From Streptomyces sp. CB01201 (GTDB lineage: Bacteria > Actinomycetota > Actinomycetes > Streptomycetales > Streptomycetaceae), in NCBI RefSeq assembly GCF_002803085.1, contig NZ_NNBJ01000016.1, positions 120,534 through 184,533 on the forward strand: a DNA stretch of 64,000 nucleotides. The letters run 5' to 3'. Shown here in pieces: positions 37,704-46,742 of this stretch. Every line of letters starts with the position of its first letter. The first letter of the stretch is position 1. Below the pieces are notes generated by a model. That model did not search any database. It was not told the origin of the DNA and saw nothing but the letters and a program-made list of their open reading frames with translations. The position numbers were made by a program, and so were the translations under genes.

Positions 37704-39077
37704 TCACGCGCCGGGCAGGCTCACCACCGCGAGCGCTCCGCCGTCCTCCGCGTTGCTCAGCGTCACCCGTGCGCCGATGACCTGGGCCTGGCCCAGTGCG
37801 ATGGTCAGGCCCAGGCCCGTGCCCTGGCCGCGTTCCTTCGCGCCGGTCACGAAGCGTTGGGGGCCGTCCTTCAGGAGGTGCCCGGGGAAGCCGGGCCCGT
37901 GGTCGCGGACGGCGACCGAGGTGCCGTCCACCGTCACCTCGACGGGTTCGGCGCCGTGCCGCCGCGCGTTGGCGATGAGGTTGGCGACGATCCGCTCCAG
38001 GCGGCGGGCGTCGGTGCGTACCAGGGTGTCGGTCCCGTCGGGCTCCGGTCCGTGGGACGCCTCGCCCCGCTCCAACTCGACCGCCAGGCCGCAGCGTTGG
38101 AGGATCTGCTGCACGGTGCGGTCCAGCGGCAGCTCCTCCAGATGGGGTTCCTCGGCGTTCGCGTCGAGCCGGGCGACTTCGAGGAGGTCCTCGGTCAGGG
38201 TGCGCAGGGCGGCGACCCGGTCCTGCACGAGTTCGGTCGGACGGCTCGGCGGGAGGAGTTCGGCGGCCGTGTGCAGACCGGTCAGCGGGGTGCGCAGCTC
38301 GTGCGCCACGTCCGCGGTGAAGCGCTGCTCGGCCTCCAGGCGGCTCTGCAACGAGGCCGCCATCGTGTCGACGGCACAGGCCAGTTCGGCCACCTCGTCC
38401 TGGCGCCCGGCCGGGCTTCCGCCGATCCTGGCGTCGAGGTCGCCCAGGCTGATCCGGCGCGCGGTGGCCGCTGCGGTCCGCAGCTGGCGGCTCAGCCTGC
38501 TGGCGAGTCCGGCGCCGCCGAGCGCCGCGAGCCCCACCACGACCGCGCCCCAGGCCACCAACTGGCTGTCCAGTTCCTGGAGTTGATCCACCGCGGTGTC
38601 GAGGGGGCGGCGTACCGAGAGCACCCGGTTGCCGACGGGCCGCGCGGCCCACACCGCCGGGTGCGGGCCGTCCAGGTCCAGATAGGTGCTGCGTTTGCCG
38701 TCCCGGGCGGACTTGCGCAGCGGCTCGGGGAGCGCGGGATGGTCGAGCGCGGCCTCCGTGTCGTTGTGGTCCACCTGTCCGGTCAGCTCGTACAGCTGCC
38801 GTACGCGGATGAGCTGCCAGGTCGCGGACTCCCGGGCGCTGGTGGCGATCTGGGCGGCCCGGGACTGGTGGATGAGCAGTCCGATGGTGACGGCCACCAG
38901 GGCGCAGCCCGCGGCGAGCAGGACGGCGATCTTGACCCGCAGGCTCAGGCCCCGGCTCAGCCGGCCGGCCCGTCCGCGCAGGAGGCGGGCCCGTCCGCTC
39001 AGCCGGCCGGCCCGTTCCCGCAGGACGCGGGCTCGATCCCGCAGGGCGCCGGCCCGTCCGCGGGGGGCGGCGGTCAC
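37704..39077 (-). CDS. Sensor histidine kinase (HAMP-HisKA type) without adjacent response regulator
   Basis: A 457-residue membrane kinase starting at GTG 39077. After an Arg-rich lead, helix 1 (IAVLLAAGCALVAVTIGLLI), an extracytoplasmic domain of about 130 residues (residues 75-200), helix 2 (WGAVVVGLAALGGAGLASRL), a HAMP linker, HisKA with the phospho-acceptor in FTADVAHELRTPLTGL, and HATPase with NLIANARRHG, DHGPGFPG and GQGTGLGLTIA. It overlaps the upstream exported-protein gene by 4 bp (GTGA). No response regulator is next to it, which is unusual. Confidence 0.9.
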   Translation of the reverse strand: MTAAPRGRAGALRDRARVLRERAGRLSGRARLLRGRAGRLSRGLSLRVKIAVLLAAGCALVAVTIGLLIHQSRAAQIATSARESATWQLIRVRQLYELTGQVDHNDTEAALDHPALPEPLRKSARDGKRSTYLDLDGPHPAVWAARPVGNRVLSVRRPLDTAVDQLQELDSQLVAWGAVVVGLAALGGAGLASRLSRQLRTAAATARRISLGDLDARIGGSPAGRQDEVAELACAVDTMAASLQSRLEAEQRFTADVAHELRTPLTGLHTAAELLPPSRPTELVQDRVAALRTLTEDLLEVARLDANAEEPHLEELPLDRTVQQILQRCGLAVELERGEASHGPEPDGTDTLVRTDARRLERIVANLIANARRHGAEPVEVTVDGTSVAVRDHGPGFPGHLLKDGPQRFVTGAKERGQGTGLGLTIALGQAQVIGARVTLSNAEDGGALAVVSLPGA

Positions 39078-39862
39078 GGGGCGCACCCGGTGGTCTTCGC
39101 GGGGCCGGGCCCGGAGGAGGAGTCCGGGTCGGGCTTGGAGGGGGAGTCCGAGTCGGGCTTGCACCGGGAATCCGGGGCGCCCGCCGCTCCCGAAGTCCCG
39201 GGGGAGGCGTTCTTGTACGTCTTCTCGTCCCGTACCGGGGTGAGCCGGACCCCGTCCCAGCGGTAGCGGACGACCTGTTCGGCGCCGTCGTCCGCGGCGC
39301 CGCGCGTCACGAGGTCGGTGCCGACGGCCTCCACCGCGAGCCGGCTGCCCACCGTGTAGAGGATCGGCACGATCCGGCCGTCGCGGACCGAGTAGACGAT
39401 GACCACCGTGCGCCGGCTCTCCAGATCCGCCGCGACGATCATCTCGGGCGGCCCGCCGTCACCGGTCAGGTCGTGGAAGACCGGCGGCCGGATCCCGGGC
39501 CGCCCGGGGCTGTGGATCAGGGGGAACCGGGTGAGCGGCCTGCCGCGCGGATCGGCCTTCAGGACCGCCATCGGATCCAGGCCGCGCAGCCCGTCCGCCG
39601 GAACCGCCGGCGCATCGGCGAGCGGAGCCGGCGGCTCCCCGCCACCGGACACCCGCACGCCCTCGCGCCGCGACTGGCTCTCGTACCAGGCGGGCCACAG
39701 CTTCTGGGGCCCGGGCTGGAGCGCGACCGGCGAGGCCCGGCCGCCCTCCACCAGGCCCGAGCGCTCACCGCCCCCGGACAGGGCGAACACCACCGCGGCG
39801 ATGCCGAAGGCGGCGATGCCCGCGATGGCTGCGGCGCGGACCATCCGGAAGGTCTGGATCAT
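39074..39862 (-). CDS. Membrane-anchored exported protein, probable kinase partner
   Basis: A 262-residue protein with an uncleaved N-terminal anchor (RAAAIAGIAAFGIAAVVFAL) and an outside domain containing HDLTGDGGPPEMIVAADLES, reminiscent of an FG-GAP/VCBS-type calcium-binding unit, then VVIVYSVRDGRIVPILY. The tail is Ser/Pro/Asp-rich with two Cys. It is translationally coupled to the following sensor kinase, so it probably feeds that kinase, much as CseA does in the Cse system, although it lacks a lipobox. Confidence 0.7.
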   Translation of the reverse strand: MIQTFRMVRAAAIAGIAAFGIAAVVFALSGGGERSGLVEGGRASPVALQPGPQKLWPAWYESQSRREGVRVSGGGEPPAPLADAPAVPADGLRGLDPMAVLKADPRGRPLTRFPLIHSPGRPGIRPPVFHDLTGDGGPPEMIVAADLESRRTVVIVYSVRDGRIVPILYTVGSRLAVEAVGTDLVTRGAADDGAEQVVRYRWDGVRLTPVRDEKTYKNASPGTSGAAGAPDSRCKPDSDSPSKPDPDSSSGPGPAKTTGCAP

Positions 39863-40064
39863 GGTGGGGTGCCGGGGTCGGGGAAGGCGGCCGGGACCCC
39901 GGCCGCGACCGTCGACACTAGGAGCGGACCATCACGGAATCCGGGACAACAGGTAACAGCCGTGCGTACGCTCCCCACCGGCCGGCGGGTTCGGGACGTA
40001 GGACCCTGCCGGACGGCACCGAAAATCCCGGCCGCACCCGGCCGGACCACCGAGGGAGGACGCC

Positions 40065-40394
40065 GTGGCATCGGCCGAAACGCTGACCGTGCGGACCACG
40101 ACCGACAGCGCCGACAAGGCGACGGCACTGGCCCGCGGCGCGGTGGAGGCGCGCCTGGCCGCGTGCGCGCAGATCGTGGGGCCGGTCACGTCCGTCTACC
40201 ACTGGGCGGGCGGGATCGAGACGACCCAGGAGTGGCAGGTCGTCTTCAAGACCGCCGCCGCCCGCTACCAGGCGCTCGAACGCCACCTCCTGGCCGCGCA
40301 CGACTACGAGACCCCCGAGATCATCGCGACCCCGGTGGTGGCCGGAAGCCCCGCCTACCTGTCCTGGATCACCGCCGAGACGGTCGCCCGATGA
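40065..40394 (+). CDS. cutA: Divalent-cation tolerance protein CutA
   Basis: A 109-residue trimeric cytoplasmic protein, starting at GTG 40065 with a GAGGGAGG site. Conserved CutA1 positions: ARGAVEARLAACAQI, VTSVYHWAGGIE, EWQVVFKT, HDYETPEIIATPVVAG and YLSWI. The precise role is unsettled; members bind metals or act as PII-like regulators. Overlaps the next gene by 4 bp. Confidence 0.93.
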   Translation: MASAETLTVRTTTDSADKATALARGAVEARLAACAQIVGPVTSVYHWAGGIETTQEWQVVFKTAAARYQALERHLLAAHDYETPEIIATPVVAGSPAYLSWITAETVAR

Positions 40395-40849
40395 CCGGCG
40401 CCGCCGAGCCCCCGCTGCCCCTCTTCGTCTACGGGACGCTCCGCCCCGGCGAGCGCTACCACCGGCGCTTCCTGGCCGGCCGGACGCGCTCCGAGCGGCC
40501 CGCGCTGCTCACCGGCGCGCTGCTGTACGACGGGCCCGGCTACCCGTACGCGATACCCGGCGACGGCACGATCACCGGCACCCTCATCGGGCTCGATCCC
40601 GCCGTCCACCCCGAACTCCTCTCCGCGCTGGACGAGTTGGAGGAGTACGTCGGTCCCGGGCATCCGCGCAACCTCTACGACCGGCTGGTGCGCGAGGCGC
40701 TCGTCGACGGGCGGCCCGTACGGTCCTGGGTCTACCTCGCCGCACCCCGCCTGGCCCGCGAACTGCTCGCGGGCGGCACCCCGATCCCCGGCGGCGACTG
40801 GCTTACCCGGCAGGCCCGGCCCGCTCCACCGCTGCCGCCCACGCCCTGA
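40391..40849 (+). CDS. Gamma-glutamylcyclotransferase family protein
   Basis: A 152-residue AIG2/GGCT-fold protein. The substrate-binding loop is LFVYGTLRPGERYH near the N-terminus; the catalytic Glu is likely in LDELEEYVGPG. Family members release 5-oxoproline from gamma-glutamyl peptides or amines. ATG 40391 overlaps the cutA stop, forming a two-gene operon. Specific substrate unknown. Confidence 0.87.
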   Translation: MTGAAEPPLPLFVYGTLRPGERYHRRFLAGRTRSERPALLTGALLYDGPGYPYAIPGDGTITGTLIGLDPAVHPELLSALDELEEYVGPGHPRNLYDRLVREALVDGRPVRSWVYLAAPRLARELLAGGTPIPGGDWLTRQARPAPPLPPTP

Positions 40850-40865
40850 ACGCGCCCGGCGTGAC

Positions 40866-41549
40866 TCAGGAGCCTTCGAGGGCCCGGGCCACTCCGGGCT
40901 CCTTCGGGCCGAGGAAGGTGGGGGCCGGCCGGAACACGGCGTCGAGCAGGGCCTTGCCCGCGGCGAAGAGCTCACGGGTGCCGCCGTAGTACCAGGTCGC
41001 GTCGTGCCGGGCGTCGACGCCGACGCCGAAGGAGCGCACGCCCGCGGCCTCGCACAGGGCCACCGCGCGCCGGATGTGGAAGCCCTGGCTGACCAGGACG
41101 GCCCGGTCGACGCCGAAGACCTTCTTGGCCCGGACGCAGGAGTCCCAGGTGTCGAACCCCGCGAAGTCGCTGACCACACGCCGGTCCGGGACGCCGTGCC
41201 GGACGAGGTAGCCGCGCATCGCGTCGGGCTCGTCGTAGGTGGCACGGCTGTTGTCGCCGGTGACCAGGACCGCCCTGACCTTGCTCGCCCGGTACAGCCG
41301 CACGGCCGCGTCCAGGCGGTCGGCGAGGTAGGGGGAGGGCTGCCCGTCCCACAGCCCGGCCCCGAACACCACGGCGACCCCGGCGGCGGGGGCGTCGGCC
41401 ACCGTGCCGATACGGTCGCCGGTGCTCGTGTACAGCCAGGTGGTGGGGGCGAGCGCGAGCACACACGCGGCGACGAGGCCCCGCACCAGACGCCGCCGGC
41501 CCGCACGGGTGCGCGGCAGACGCGGTCGCTTCCCTCGGATGCGTGGCAC
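40866..41549 (-). CDS. SanA/YdcF (DUF218) family membrane protein
   Basis: A 227-residue protein with a basic N-terminus (MPRIRGKRPRLPRTRAGRRR), one helix (VRGLVAACVLALAPTTWLY), and an outside DUF218 domain: VAVVFGAGLWDGQPSPYLADR, VRAVLVTGDN, DFAGFDTWDSCVRAKKVFG, VLVSQGFHIRRA. SanA affects vancomycin sensitivity and envelope barrier function in enterics. GTG 41549 is the start. Convergent with the cyclotransferase gene. Confidence 0.88.
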   Translation of the reverse strand: MPRIRGKRPRLPRTRAGRRRLVRGLVAACVLALAPTTWLYTSTGDRIGTVADAPAAGVAVVFGAGLWDGQPSPYLADRLDAAVRLYRASKVRAVLVTGDNSRATYDEPDAMRGYLVRHGVPDRRVVSDFAGFDTWDSCVRAKKVFGVDRAVLVSQGFHIRRAVALCEAAGVRSFGVGVDARHDATWYYGGTRELFAAGKALLDAVFRPAPTFLGPKEPGVARALEGS

Positions 41550-41669
41550 GTGGCCCCCCGGTGATCTCCGTCGGTGTACGAGGAGAGGGACGCGGGGGCG
41601 TGCGCGCCGGTTCGCCGCAGGGCGCCCGCGTACCGCGCTGGGACACGGCGCGGCCCGCCCGGTCCTGAC

Positions 41670-42338
41670 TCAGCCGGTGCCCTCCGCGAGGTGCTCGTAG
41701 GCCAGGGCCCGCACCTGCTCGGCCAGGGCGCGCTGGGCGGGCTCCGCGCGGGCCGCCGCGTCCGCGAGCCGGGCGATGTCCTCGGGCCAGCGGCCGGTGA
41801 GGACCGCGGGCGCGCCGATGCGGGCGGAGCCCCGTTCGAGGAGGCCGCGGGCGGTGTCGGGGCGGTCCCGCAGTACGGCCTTGACCGCGGCCACGCCGTT
41901 GGCGAGGGCGCTCGCGGCGAGCGACCAGCCGGGGTCGGGGTCGGGGCCGGGGTCGGGGGCCGCGGCGCGGGGCCGGCCCGCTTCGTCGAGGCCCGTCACG
42001 GACGCTGCCCGCACCTCCAGGTCGAGCCGCCAGAAGAGGGGCAACCCGGTGAAGGAGGCGAAGAACAGACGCCGGTCCGGCGAGTGGCGGAGCTCGGGAT
42101 CGACCCGCAACGAGGCGAGCGGCCGGACCCCGCCCAGAATCACCGGGACCCGCCCCAGGGCCGCGCCGAACTCCGCGCCCGGCACGGTCCAGGCCACGTC
42201 GATGTCGCTGTACGCGTCCGCGGTGCCCCGTGCCAGCGAGCCCCGCAGGCCGGCCTCCGAGCCGGGGCAGCCGCCGCGCAGGCAGCCGAGCAGTGCGGCC
42301 GCGAACGCGCCGCGGACATCGGGGTCCAGGGAATCCAT
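41670..42338 (-). CDS. Nucleotidyltransferase-fold protein
   Basis: A 222-residue protein. The N-terminal polymerase-beta-like site reads LRGSLARGTADAYSDIDVAW, giving GS and the D-x-D metal pair (residues about 32-50); a third Asp is in RLDLEVR. A long helical C-terminal part follows. It resembles aminoglycoside-type or minimal nucleotidyltransferases, but the target cannot be told. CGGAGG precedes ATG 42338. Upstream is a repeat-filled gap of 662 bp. Confidence 0.75.
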   Translation of the reverse strand: MDSLDPDVRGAFAAALLGCLRGGCPGSEAGLRGSLARGTADAYSDIDVAWTVPGAEFGAALGRVPVILGGVRPLASLRVDPELRHSPDRRLFFASFTGLPLFWRLDLEVRAASVTGLDEAGRPRAAAPDPGPDPDPGWSLAASALANGVAAVKAVLRDRPDTARGLLERGSARIGAPAVLTGRWPEDIARLADAAARAEPAQRALAEQVRALAYEHLAEGTG

Positions 42339-42504
42339 GCGCTGCCTCCGCCGGGAGTGGGGAGCGTCGAGTCGCCCCGAAGAGTCTCCCGCACGGCCGA
42401 CCACACCCCAAGCCGCCCGCCCGCCGGGGCGCGGCATTCGCGTAACGGGGGACGCGGGGTGGGCGGTCGACGTGCGTGCCCGGGCAGGGCATTTCGGTCC
42501 GGCC

Positions 42505-42674
42505 GGGCACGACCCTGCCGGGGGCGCGGGGAGCTGGGCGATGAGCCGCGCGGGGTGGGCGGTCGAGGTGCGTGCGCCCTGGGCGGGGCGGAGCAGCAGG
42601 TCGGGCTTGCGGGGGCACGACCCTGTCGGGGGCGCGGGGAGCTGGGCGATGAGCCGCGCGGGGTGGGCGGTCGA
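42505..42674 (+). repeat. 62-bp direct repeat, two copies plus a partial
   Basis: Copies at 42505-42566 and 42613-42674 differ at one base; a partial copy (CGGGGTGGGCGGTCGA) is at 42455-42470. They lie in the gene-free gap 42339-43000. Confidence 0.8.
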
Positions 42675-42722
42675 AGCGTCCACCCCTCGGCGGCGCCGAA
42701 AGCAACCCGCCTGCCGCGGGCG

Positions 42723-42834
42723 CCCGGCCCACACGCCCGGCCCACACGCCCGGCCCACGCGCCCGGCCCACACGCCCAGCCGCAGCCGCCCGGCCCACAC
42801 GCCCAGCCGCAGCTGCCCGGCCCACACGCCCGCC
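42723..42834 (+). repeat. 13-bp tandem repeat CCCGGCCCACACG and longer variants
   Basis: Four near-perfect 13-bp units from 42723, then two 27-bp units that add CCCAGCCGCAGCYG, ending about 42834. No gene signal accompanies it. Confidence 0.75.
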
Positions 42835-43000
42835 CCGCCGCAGGCGATCCGTGCCCCGCCCCCCCGCAGGCGTCCCGCCCGCACCCCGGGAGCCCCCGCG
42901 CCGCCCCCGCGCCCCATGGCGGCCCCTCCCGTGAGCCCCCGGAAAACATCCGCAACCCCCGCGCAACGGCCCGGCAACGTGCGCCGGGCAGGATCGGTTC

Positions 43001-44002
43001 ATGACGGAGCCGGAGTTGAGGCAGCCCTCACCGCGAGGCCGGGGGGCGGCGCGGCCGCCCTCGCCGGAGCAAACCCTTCCGCTCGACAGTGCCGCGCAGT
43101 TCGACAGCGCCGCGCAGCTCGTCACCCGCATCACGGTCCAACTGAGCAGTCAGCTCAGCCGCGTACGACTGGACGGAACCCGCACCCCCATGACGCCCAC
43201 CGCCCGCCCCGCCCTCGTCGCCGTCGCGCACGGCAGTCGCGATCCCGGCGCGCTGCGGGCCGTCACCGCGCTCCTGGAGCGGGTGCGCGAGCTGCGGCCG
43301 GGGCTCGACGTGCGGCTCGGGCACATCGAGATCGACCGGCCGGCCCTGACCGACACCCTGGCGGGACTGTGCGGGGAAGCCGTCCTCGTGCCGCTGCTCC
43401 TGGGCCGGGGCCATCACGTCAAGCACGACATCCCCCGCACTCTCGCCGCCGCGGGCCGGCATCTGCGGGCCCGCGTCGCGGCGCCGCTCGGCCCGCACCC
43501 GCTGCTCGTCGAGGCGCTGTACGGACGGCTCGTCGAAGCGGGCTGGCAGCTCGACGCCCGCAGTGTGCGCGGGACCGGCGTCGTGCTCGCCGCGGCCGGA
43601 TCGCGCGATCCGGACTCGGCCGCCGACACCCGCCGCACCGCGCGGCTGCTCAGCGAGCGGCTCGGCGGGGTCCCGGTGCTCCCGGCCTACGCGAGTGCGG
43701 CCTCGCCCACCGTGCCCGAGGCGCTGCGCGCGCTCGCCGCACGCGGCCGGCACCGGATCGCGATCGCCTCGTACTTCACCGCCCCGGGACGTTTCGCCGC
43801 CCAGAGCGCGGCAAAGGGGCCGTGGATCGCGGCCGCGCCCCTGGGGGCACATCCGGCCATCGCGCGACTCGTACTGCACCGTTACGAGGAGGCGTTGACC
43901 CATGCGCCGGCCCCCGCGGACGGGCCGTGGCCCGATGCGGCGCCGGACCGGCGGAATCCGGCCGACGACCCCGCCGCGACCTCCGCACTCGTCTCGGCCT
44001 GA
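43001..44002 (+). CDS. cbiX: Sirohydrochlorin chelatase, CbiX/SirB family
   Basis: A 333-residue protein with two CbiX-like halves: VAVAHGSRDPGALRAVTALL and LLLGRGHHVKHDIPRTL in the first (metal-contacting His residues), and VVLAAAGSRDPDSAADT in the second, where the metal His is lost. Members insert Co2+ or Fe2+ into sirohydrochlorin for cobalamin or siroheme. NirB needs siroheme, so a supply role is possible. A start nearer VAVAHG (ATG around residue 64, MTPTARPAL) is an alternative; the first 60 residues are low-complexity. Confidence 0.88.
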   Translation: MTEPELRQPSPRGRGAARPPSPEQTLPLDSAAQFDSAAQLVTRITVQLSSQLSRVRLDGTRTPMTPTARPALVAVAHGSRDPGALRAVTALLERVRELRPGLDVRLGHIEIDRPALTDTLAGLCGEAVLVPLLLGRGHHVKHDIPRTLAAAGRHLRARVAAPLGPHPLLVEALYGRLVEAGWQLDARSVRGTGVVLAAAGSRDPDSAADTRRTARLLSERLGGVPVLPAYASAASPTVPEALRALAARGRHRIAIASYFTAPGRFAAQSAAKGPWIAAAPLGAHPAIARLVLHRYEEALTHAPAPADGPWPDAAPDRRNPADDPAATSALVSA

Positions 44003-44048
44003 GCCGATCCCCGACCGGCCCCTGAGCCCACTTGCCGGTGACTCCGTT

Positions 44049-44054
44049 TACTGT
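44049..44054 (+). promoter_or_regulatory. -10 element TACTGT, leaderless dgt promoter
   Basis: TACTGT lies exactly at -12 to -7 from ATG 44061. Confidence 0.5.
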
Positions 44055-44060
44055 CGGTGC

Positions 44061-45341
44061 ATGGAGTTCTACGCCGAGGCCGACACAGAACGCTGGGCCG
44101 CCGAGCCCGACAAGCGGCCTGGCCGCACCGCCTTCCAGCGCGACCGGGCGCGCGTGCTGCACTCGGGGGCGCTGCGCCGCCTGTCCGGCAAGACCCAGGT
44201 CGTCACGCCGGGCTCGCGGAGTCAGGCCTGGGACGCCAGCCCCCGAACGCGGTTGACGCACTCCCTCGAATGCGCGCAGGTCGGCCGCGAGTTGGGCGCG
44301 GCCCTCGGCTGCGACCCCGATCTCGTCGAAGCGGCCTGCCTCGCGCACGACATGGGACACCCGCCGTTCGGCCACAACGGCGAGCTGGCGCTCAACGACT
44401 TCGCGAAGGACATCGGCGGCTTCGAGGGCAACGCCCAGTCGCTGCGGCTGCTGACCCGGCTCGAACCGAAGCGGTTCGTACGGTCGTCTCAGACCGGCGA
44501 GCCCGTCAGCGTGGGCCTCAACCTGACCCGGGCCGCCCTCGACGCCGCCACCAAGTACCCGTGGGCGCGCGGCGGCCACCCCACCGATCCGGCATCGGTG
44601 AAGTTCGGTGTGTACGAGGACGACCTGCCGGTCTTCGACTGGGTCAGGGAGGGTGCCACGCCCTACGCCAAGTGCTTCGAGGCGCAGGTCATGGACTGGT
44701 CGGACGACGTGGCGTACTCGGTCCACGACTTCGAGGACGGCCTGCACGCCGGTCACATCGACCCGGGCGCCCTGGTCTGTGCCGCCGAGCGGGCCGACAT
44801 CTGGCGCGTCGCCATCGGCCGGTACGTGCCCGAGGACACCGATCCGCAGGAGCTGACCGAGGCCCTGGAGCGGCTCATCGCGCAGGACTGGTGGCCGCAC
44901 GGCTACGACGGTTCGGCCGTTTCGCAGGCCGGCCTCAAGGACGCCACCAGCCAGCTCATCGGCCGCTTCTGCCTGGCCGCGGAGAGCGCCACGCGCGCGG
45001 CGTTCGGCACCGGGCATCTGACCCGCTACGGCGCGGAGCTGGTGGTGCCGCGTGCGGCCCGCAACGAATGCGCCGTGCTGAAGGCGGTGGCCGACCGCTA
45101 TGTGATGCAGCGCGACGAGCAGGAGAGGCTCCGCGCCGACCAGCGCGTGGTGCTGGCCGAGCTCGCCGACGCGCTCACCGCCCGGGCCCCCGAAGAGGGG
45201 CTCGACCCGCAGTTCCGGGCGCTGTACGACGAGGCGGACGACGACCGTACGAGGAAGCGGGTGATCGTCGATCAGATCGCGTCGCTCACCGACGCGGCGG
45301 CCCGCTCGCTGCACTCCAGACTCGTCGTGCACCACCGGTAA
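44061..45341 (+). CDS. dgt: Deoxyguanosinetriphosphate triphosphohydrolase
   Basis: A 426-residue HD-domain enzyme that splits dNTPs into deoxynucleosides and triphosphate, tuning dNTP pools. Metal ligands: His in RTRLTHSLECAQVG, HD pair in CLAHDMGHPPFGHNGE, and Asp in VMDWSDDVAYSVHD. Other family segments are GFEGNAQSLRLLTRLE and NLTRAALDAATKYPW. It lies upstream of dnaG, a common arrangement in actinobacteria that ties dNTP control to replication. Confidence 0.95.
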   Translation: MEFYAEADTERWAAEPDKRPGRTAFQRDRARVLHSGALRRLSGKTQVVTPGSRSQAWDASPRTRLTHSLECAQVGRELGAALGCDPDLVEAACLAHDMGHPPFGHNGELALNDFAKDIGGFEGNAQSLRLLTRLEPKRFVRSSQTGEPVSVGLNLTRAALDAATKYPWARGGHPTDPASVKFGVYEDDLPVFDWVREGATPYAKCFEAQVMDWSDDVAYSVHDFEDGLHAGHIDPGALVCAAERADIWRVAIGRYVPEDTDPQELTEALERLIAQDWWPHGYDGSAVSQAGLKDATSQLIGRFCLAAESATRAAFGTGHLTRYGAELVVPRAARNECAVLKAVADRYVMQRDEQERLRADQRVVLAELADALTARAPEEGLDPQFRALYDEADDDRTRKRVIVDQIASLTDAAARSLHSRLVVHHR

Positions 45342-45450
45342 TCCCGGCCGCCCGCGCGTCCCGGCGGAGCGAGCCCTCTTCCCCCATCACGCTCCGTGCG
45401 GGACGCTCGCAGTCGGCGGCGCCGCGCAGCAAGCACCGAGGAGGCATCAA

Positions 45451-46713
45451 GTGGTCGACGCAGATCGGACATTCGTCATTGTCGGAGGCGGACTCGCGGG
45501 GGCGAAAGCCGCCGAGACCCTCCGGTCCGAGGGTTTCAACGGGCGGGTGATCCTCATCGGCGACGAGCGCGAGCACCCCTACGAACGCCCGCCGCTGTCC
45601 AAGGGGTTCCTGTCCGGCAAGGACGAGCGCGACAGCGTGTTCGTGCACGAGGTCGCCTGGTACGCGCAGCACGACATCGAGCTGCACCTGGGCCAGACCG
45701 TCACCACGATCGACCGCGCGGCCAAGACGGTCCGCCTCGGTGACGGCACCCTGATCCAGTACGACCGGCTGCTGCTCGCCACCGGCGCCGAGCCGCGCCG
45801 CCTGGACGTTCCGGGCACCGACCTGGCGGGCGTCCACCACCTGCGGCGCCTGGCGCACTCCGAGCGGCTGCGGCACGTCCTCAAAGCGCTCGGCCGGGAC
45901 AACGGGCACCTCGTCATCTCGGGTGCCGGCTGGATCGGCCTGGAGGTCGCGGCCGCGGCCCGGGGCTACGGCGCGGAGGTCACCGTCGTCGAGCCGGAGG
46001 CCACCCCGCTGCACAACGTGCTGGGCCCCGAGCTAGGCCAGCTCTTCGCCGACCTGCACGCCGAGCACGGCGTCCGCTTCCACTTCGGCGCCCGCCTCAC
46101 CGAGATCGTCGGCCAGGACGGTCTGGTCCTGGCGGCCCGCACCGACGACGGCGAGGAGCACCTGGCGCACGACGTGCTCGCCGCGATCGGCGCCGCCCCG
46201 CGCACCTCGCTCGCCGAGAACGCGGGCCTCGCCCTGGCCGACCGGGCGCACGGCGGGGGCATCGCCGTGGACGCCTCGCTGCGCACCTCGGACCCCGACA
46301 TCTTCGCGGCCGGTGACGTGGCCGCCGTCCACCACCCGCTGCTCGACACCCGCCTCCGCGTCGAGCACTGGGCCAACGCGCTCAACGGCGGACCGGCCGC
46401 CGCCCGCGCGATGCTGGACCAGCACGTGACGTACGACCGGGTGCCGTACTTCTTCTCCGACCAGTACGACCTCGGGCTCGAATACTCGGGGTGGGCGCCG
46501 CCCGGCTCCTACGACCAGGTGGTCATCCGGGGCGATGCGGGCAAGCGCGAGTTCATCGCGTTCTGGCTGAAGGACCGCCGGGTCCTGGCGGGGATGAACG
46601 TGAACGTGTGGGATGTCACAGAGCCGATCCAGGCGCTGATCCGGGGCGGCGCCCAGGTGGACACCGAGGCGCTCGCCGATCCCTCCGTCGCCCTCGACTC
46701 CCTGGCACCCTGA
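45451..46713 (+). CDS. FAD-dependent pyridine nucleotide-disulfide-type reductase (ferredoxin reductase-like)
   Basis: A 420-residue flavoprotein starting at GTG 45451 with a GGAGG site. FAD motif FVIVGGGLAGAKAAETL, the ERPPLSKGFLSG segment, LLLATGAEPRRL, NAD motif VISGAGWIGLEVAAAARGYG, second FAD motif DIFAAGDVAAV, and a C-terminal reductase domain (RVEHWANALNGG). Members pass electrons from NAD(P)H to ferredoxins of P450s or dioxygenases; none is adjacent, so the partner is unknown. Located between dgt and dnaG. Confidence 0.92.
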   Translation: MVDADRTFVIVGGGLAGAKAAETLRSEGFNGRVILIGDEREHPYERPPLSKGFLSGKDERDSVFVHEVAWYAQHDIELHLGQTVTTIDRAAKTVRLGDGTLIQYDRLLLATGAEPRRLDVPGTDLAGVHHLRRLAHSERLRHVLKALGRDNGHLVISGAGWIGLEVAAAARGYGAEVTVVEPEATPLHNVLGPELGQLFADLHAEHGVRFHFGARLTEIVGQDGLVLAARTDDGEEHLAHDVLAAIGAAPRTSLAENAGLALADRAHGGGIAVDASLRTSDPDIFAAGDVAAVHHPLLDTRLRVEHWANALNGGPAAARAMLDQHVTYDRVPYFFSDQYDLGLEYSGWAPPGSYDQVVIRGDAGKREFIAFWLKDRRVLAGMNVNVWDVTEPIQALIRGGAQVDTEALADPSVALDSLAP

Positions 46714-46730
46714 CTGTCGTGGCGTCCCCG

Positions 46731-46736
46731 TAGACT
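46731..46736 (+). promoter_or_regulatory. -10 element TAGACT, leaderless dnaG promoter
   Basis: TAGACT at exactly -12 to -7 from GTG 46743; no ribosome site precedes the GTG. Confidence 0.55.
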
Positions 46737-46742
46737 TCATGC

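Noticed and set aside
40065..40394. A copper operon around cutA
   Set aside because: No copper chaperone, oxidase or metal-regulator gene is adjacent; the only operon partner is a cyclotransferase.
41776..44025. A 749-residue plus-strand frame
   Set aside because: Arg/Pro/Ala-rich shadow across the nucleotidyltransferase gene, repeats and cbiX.
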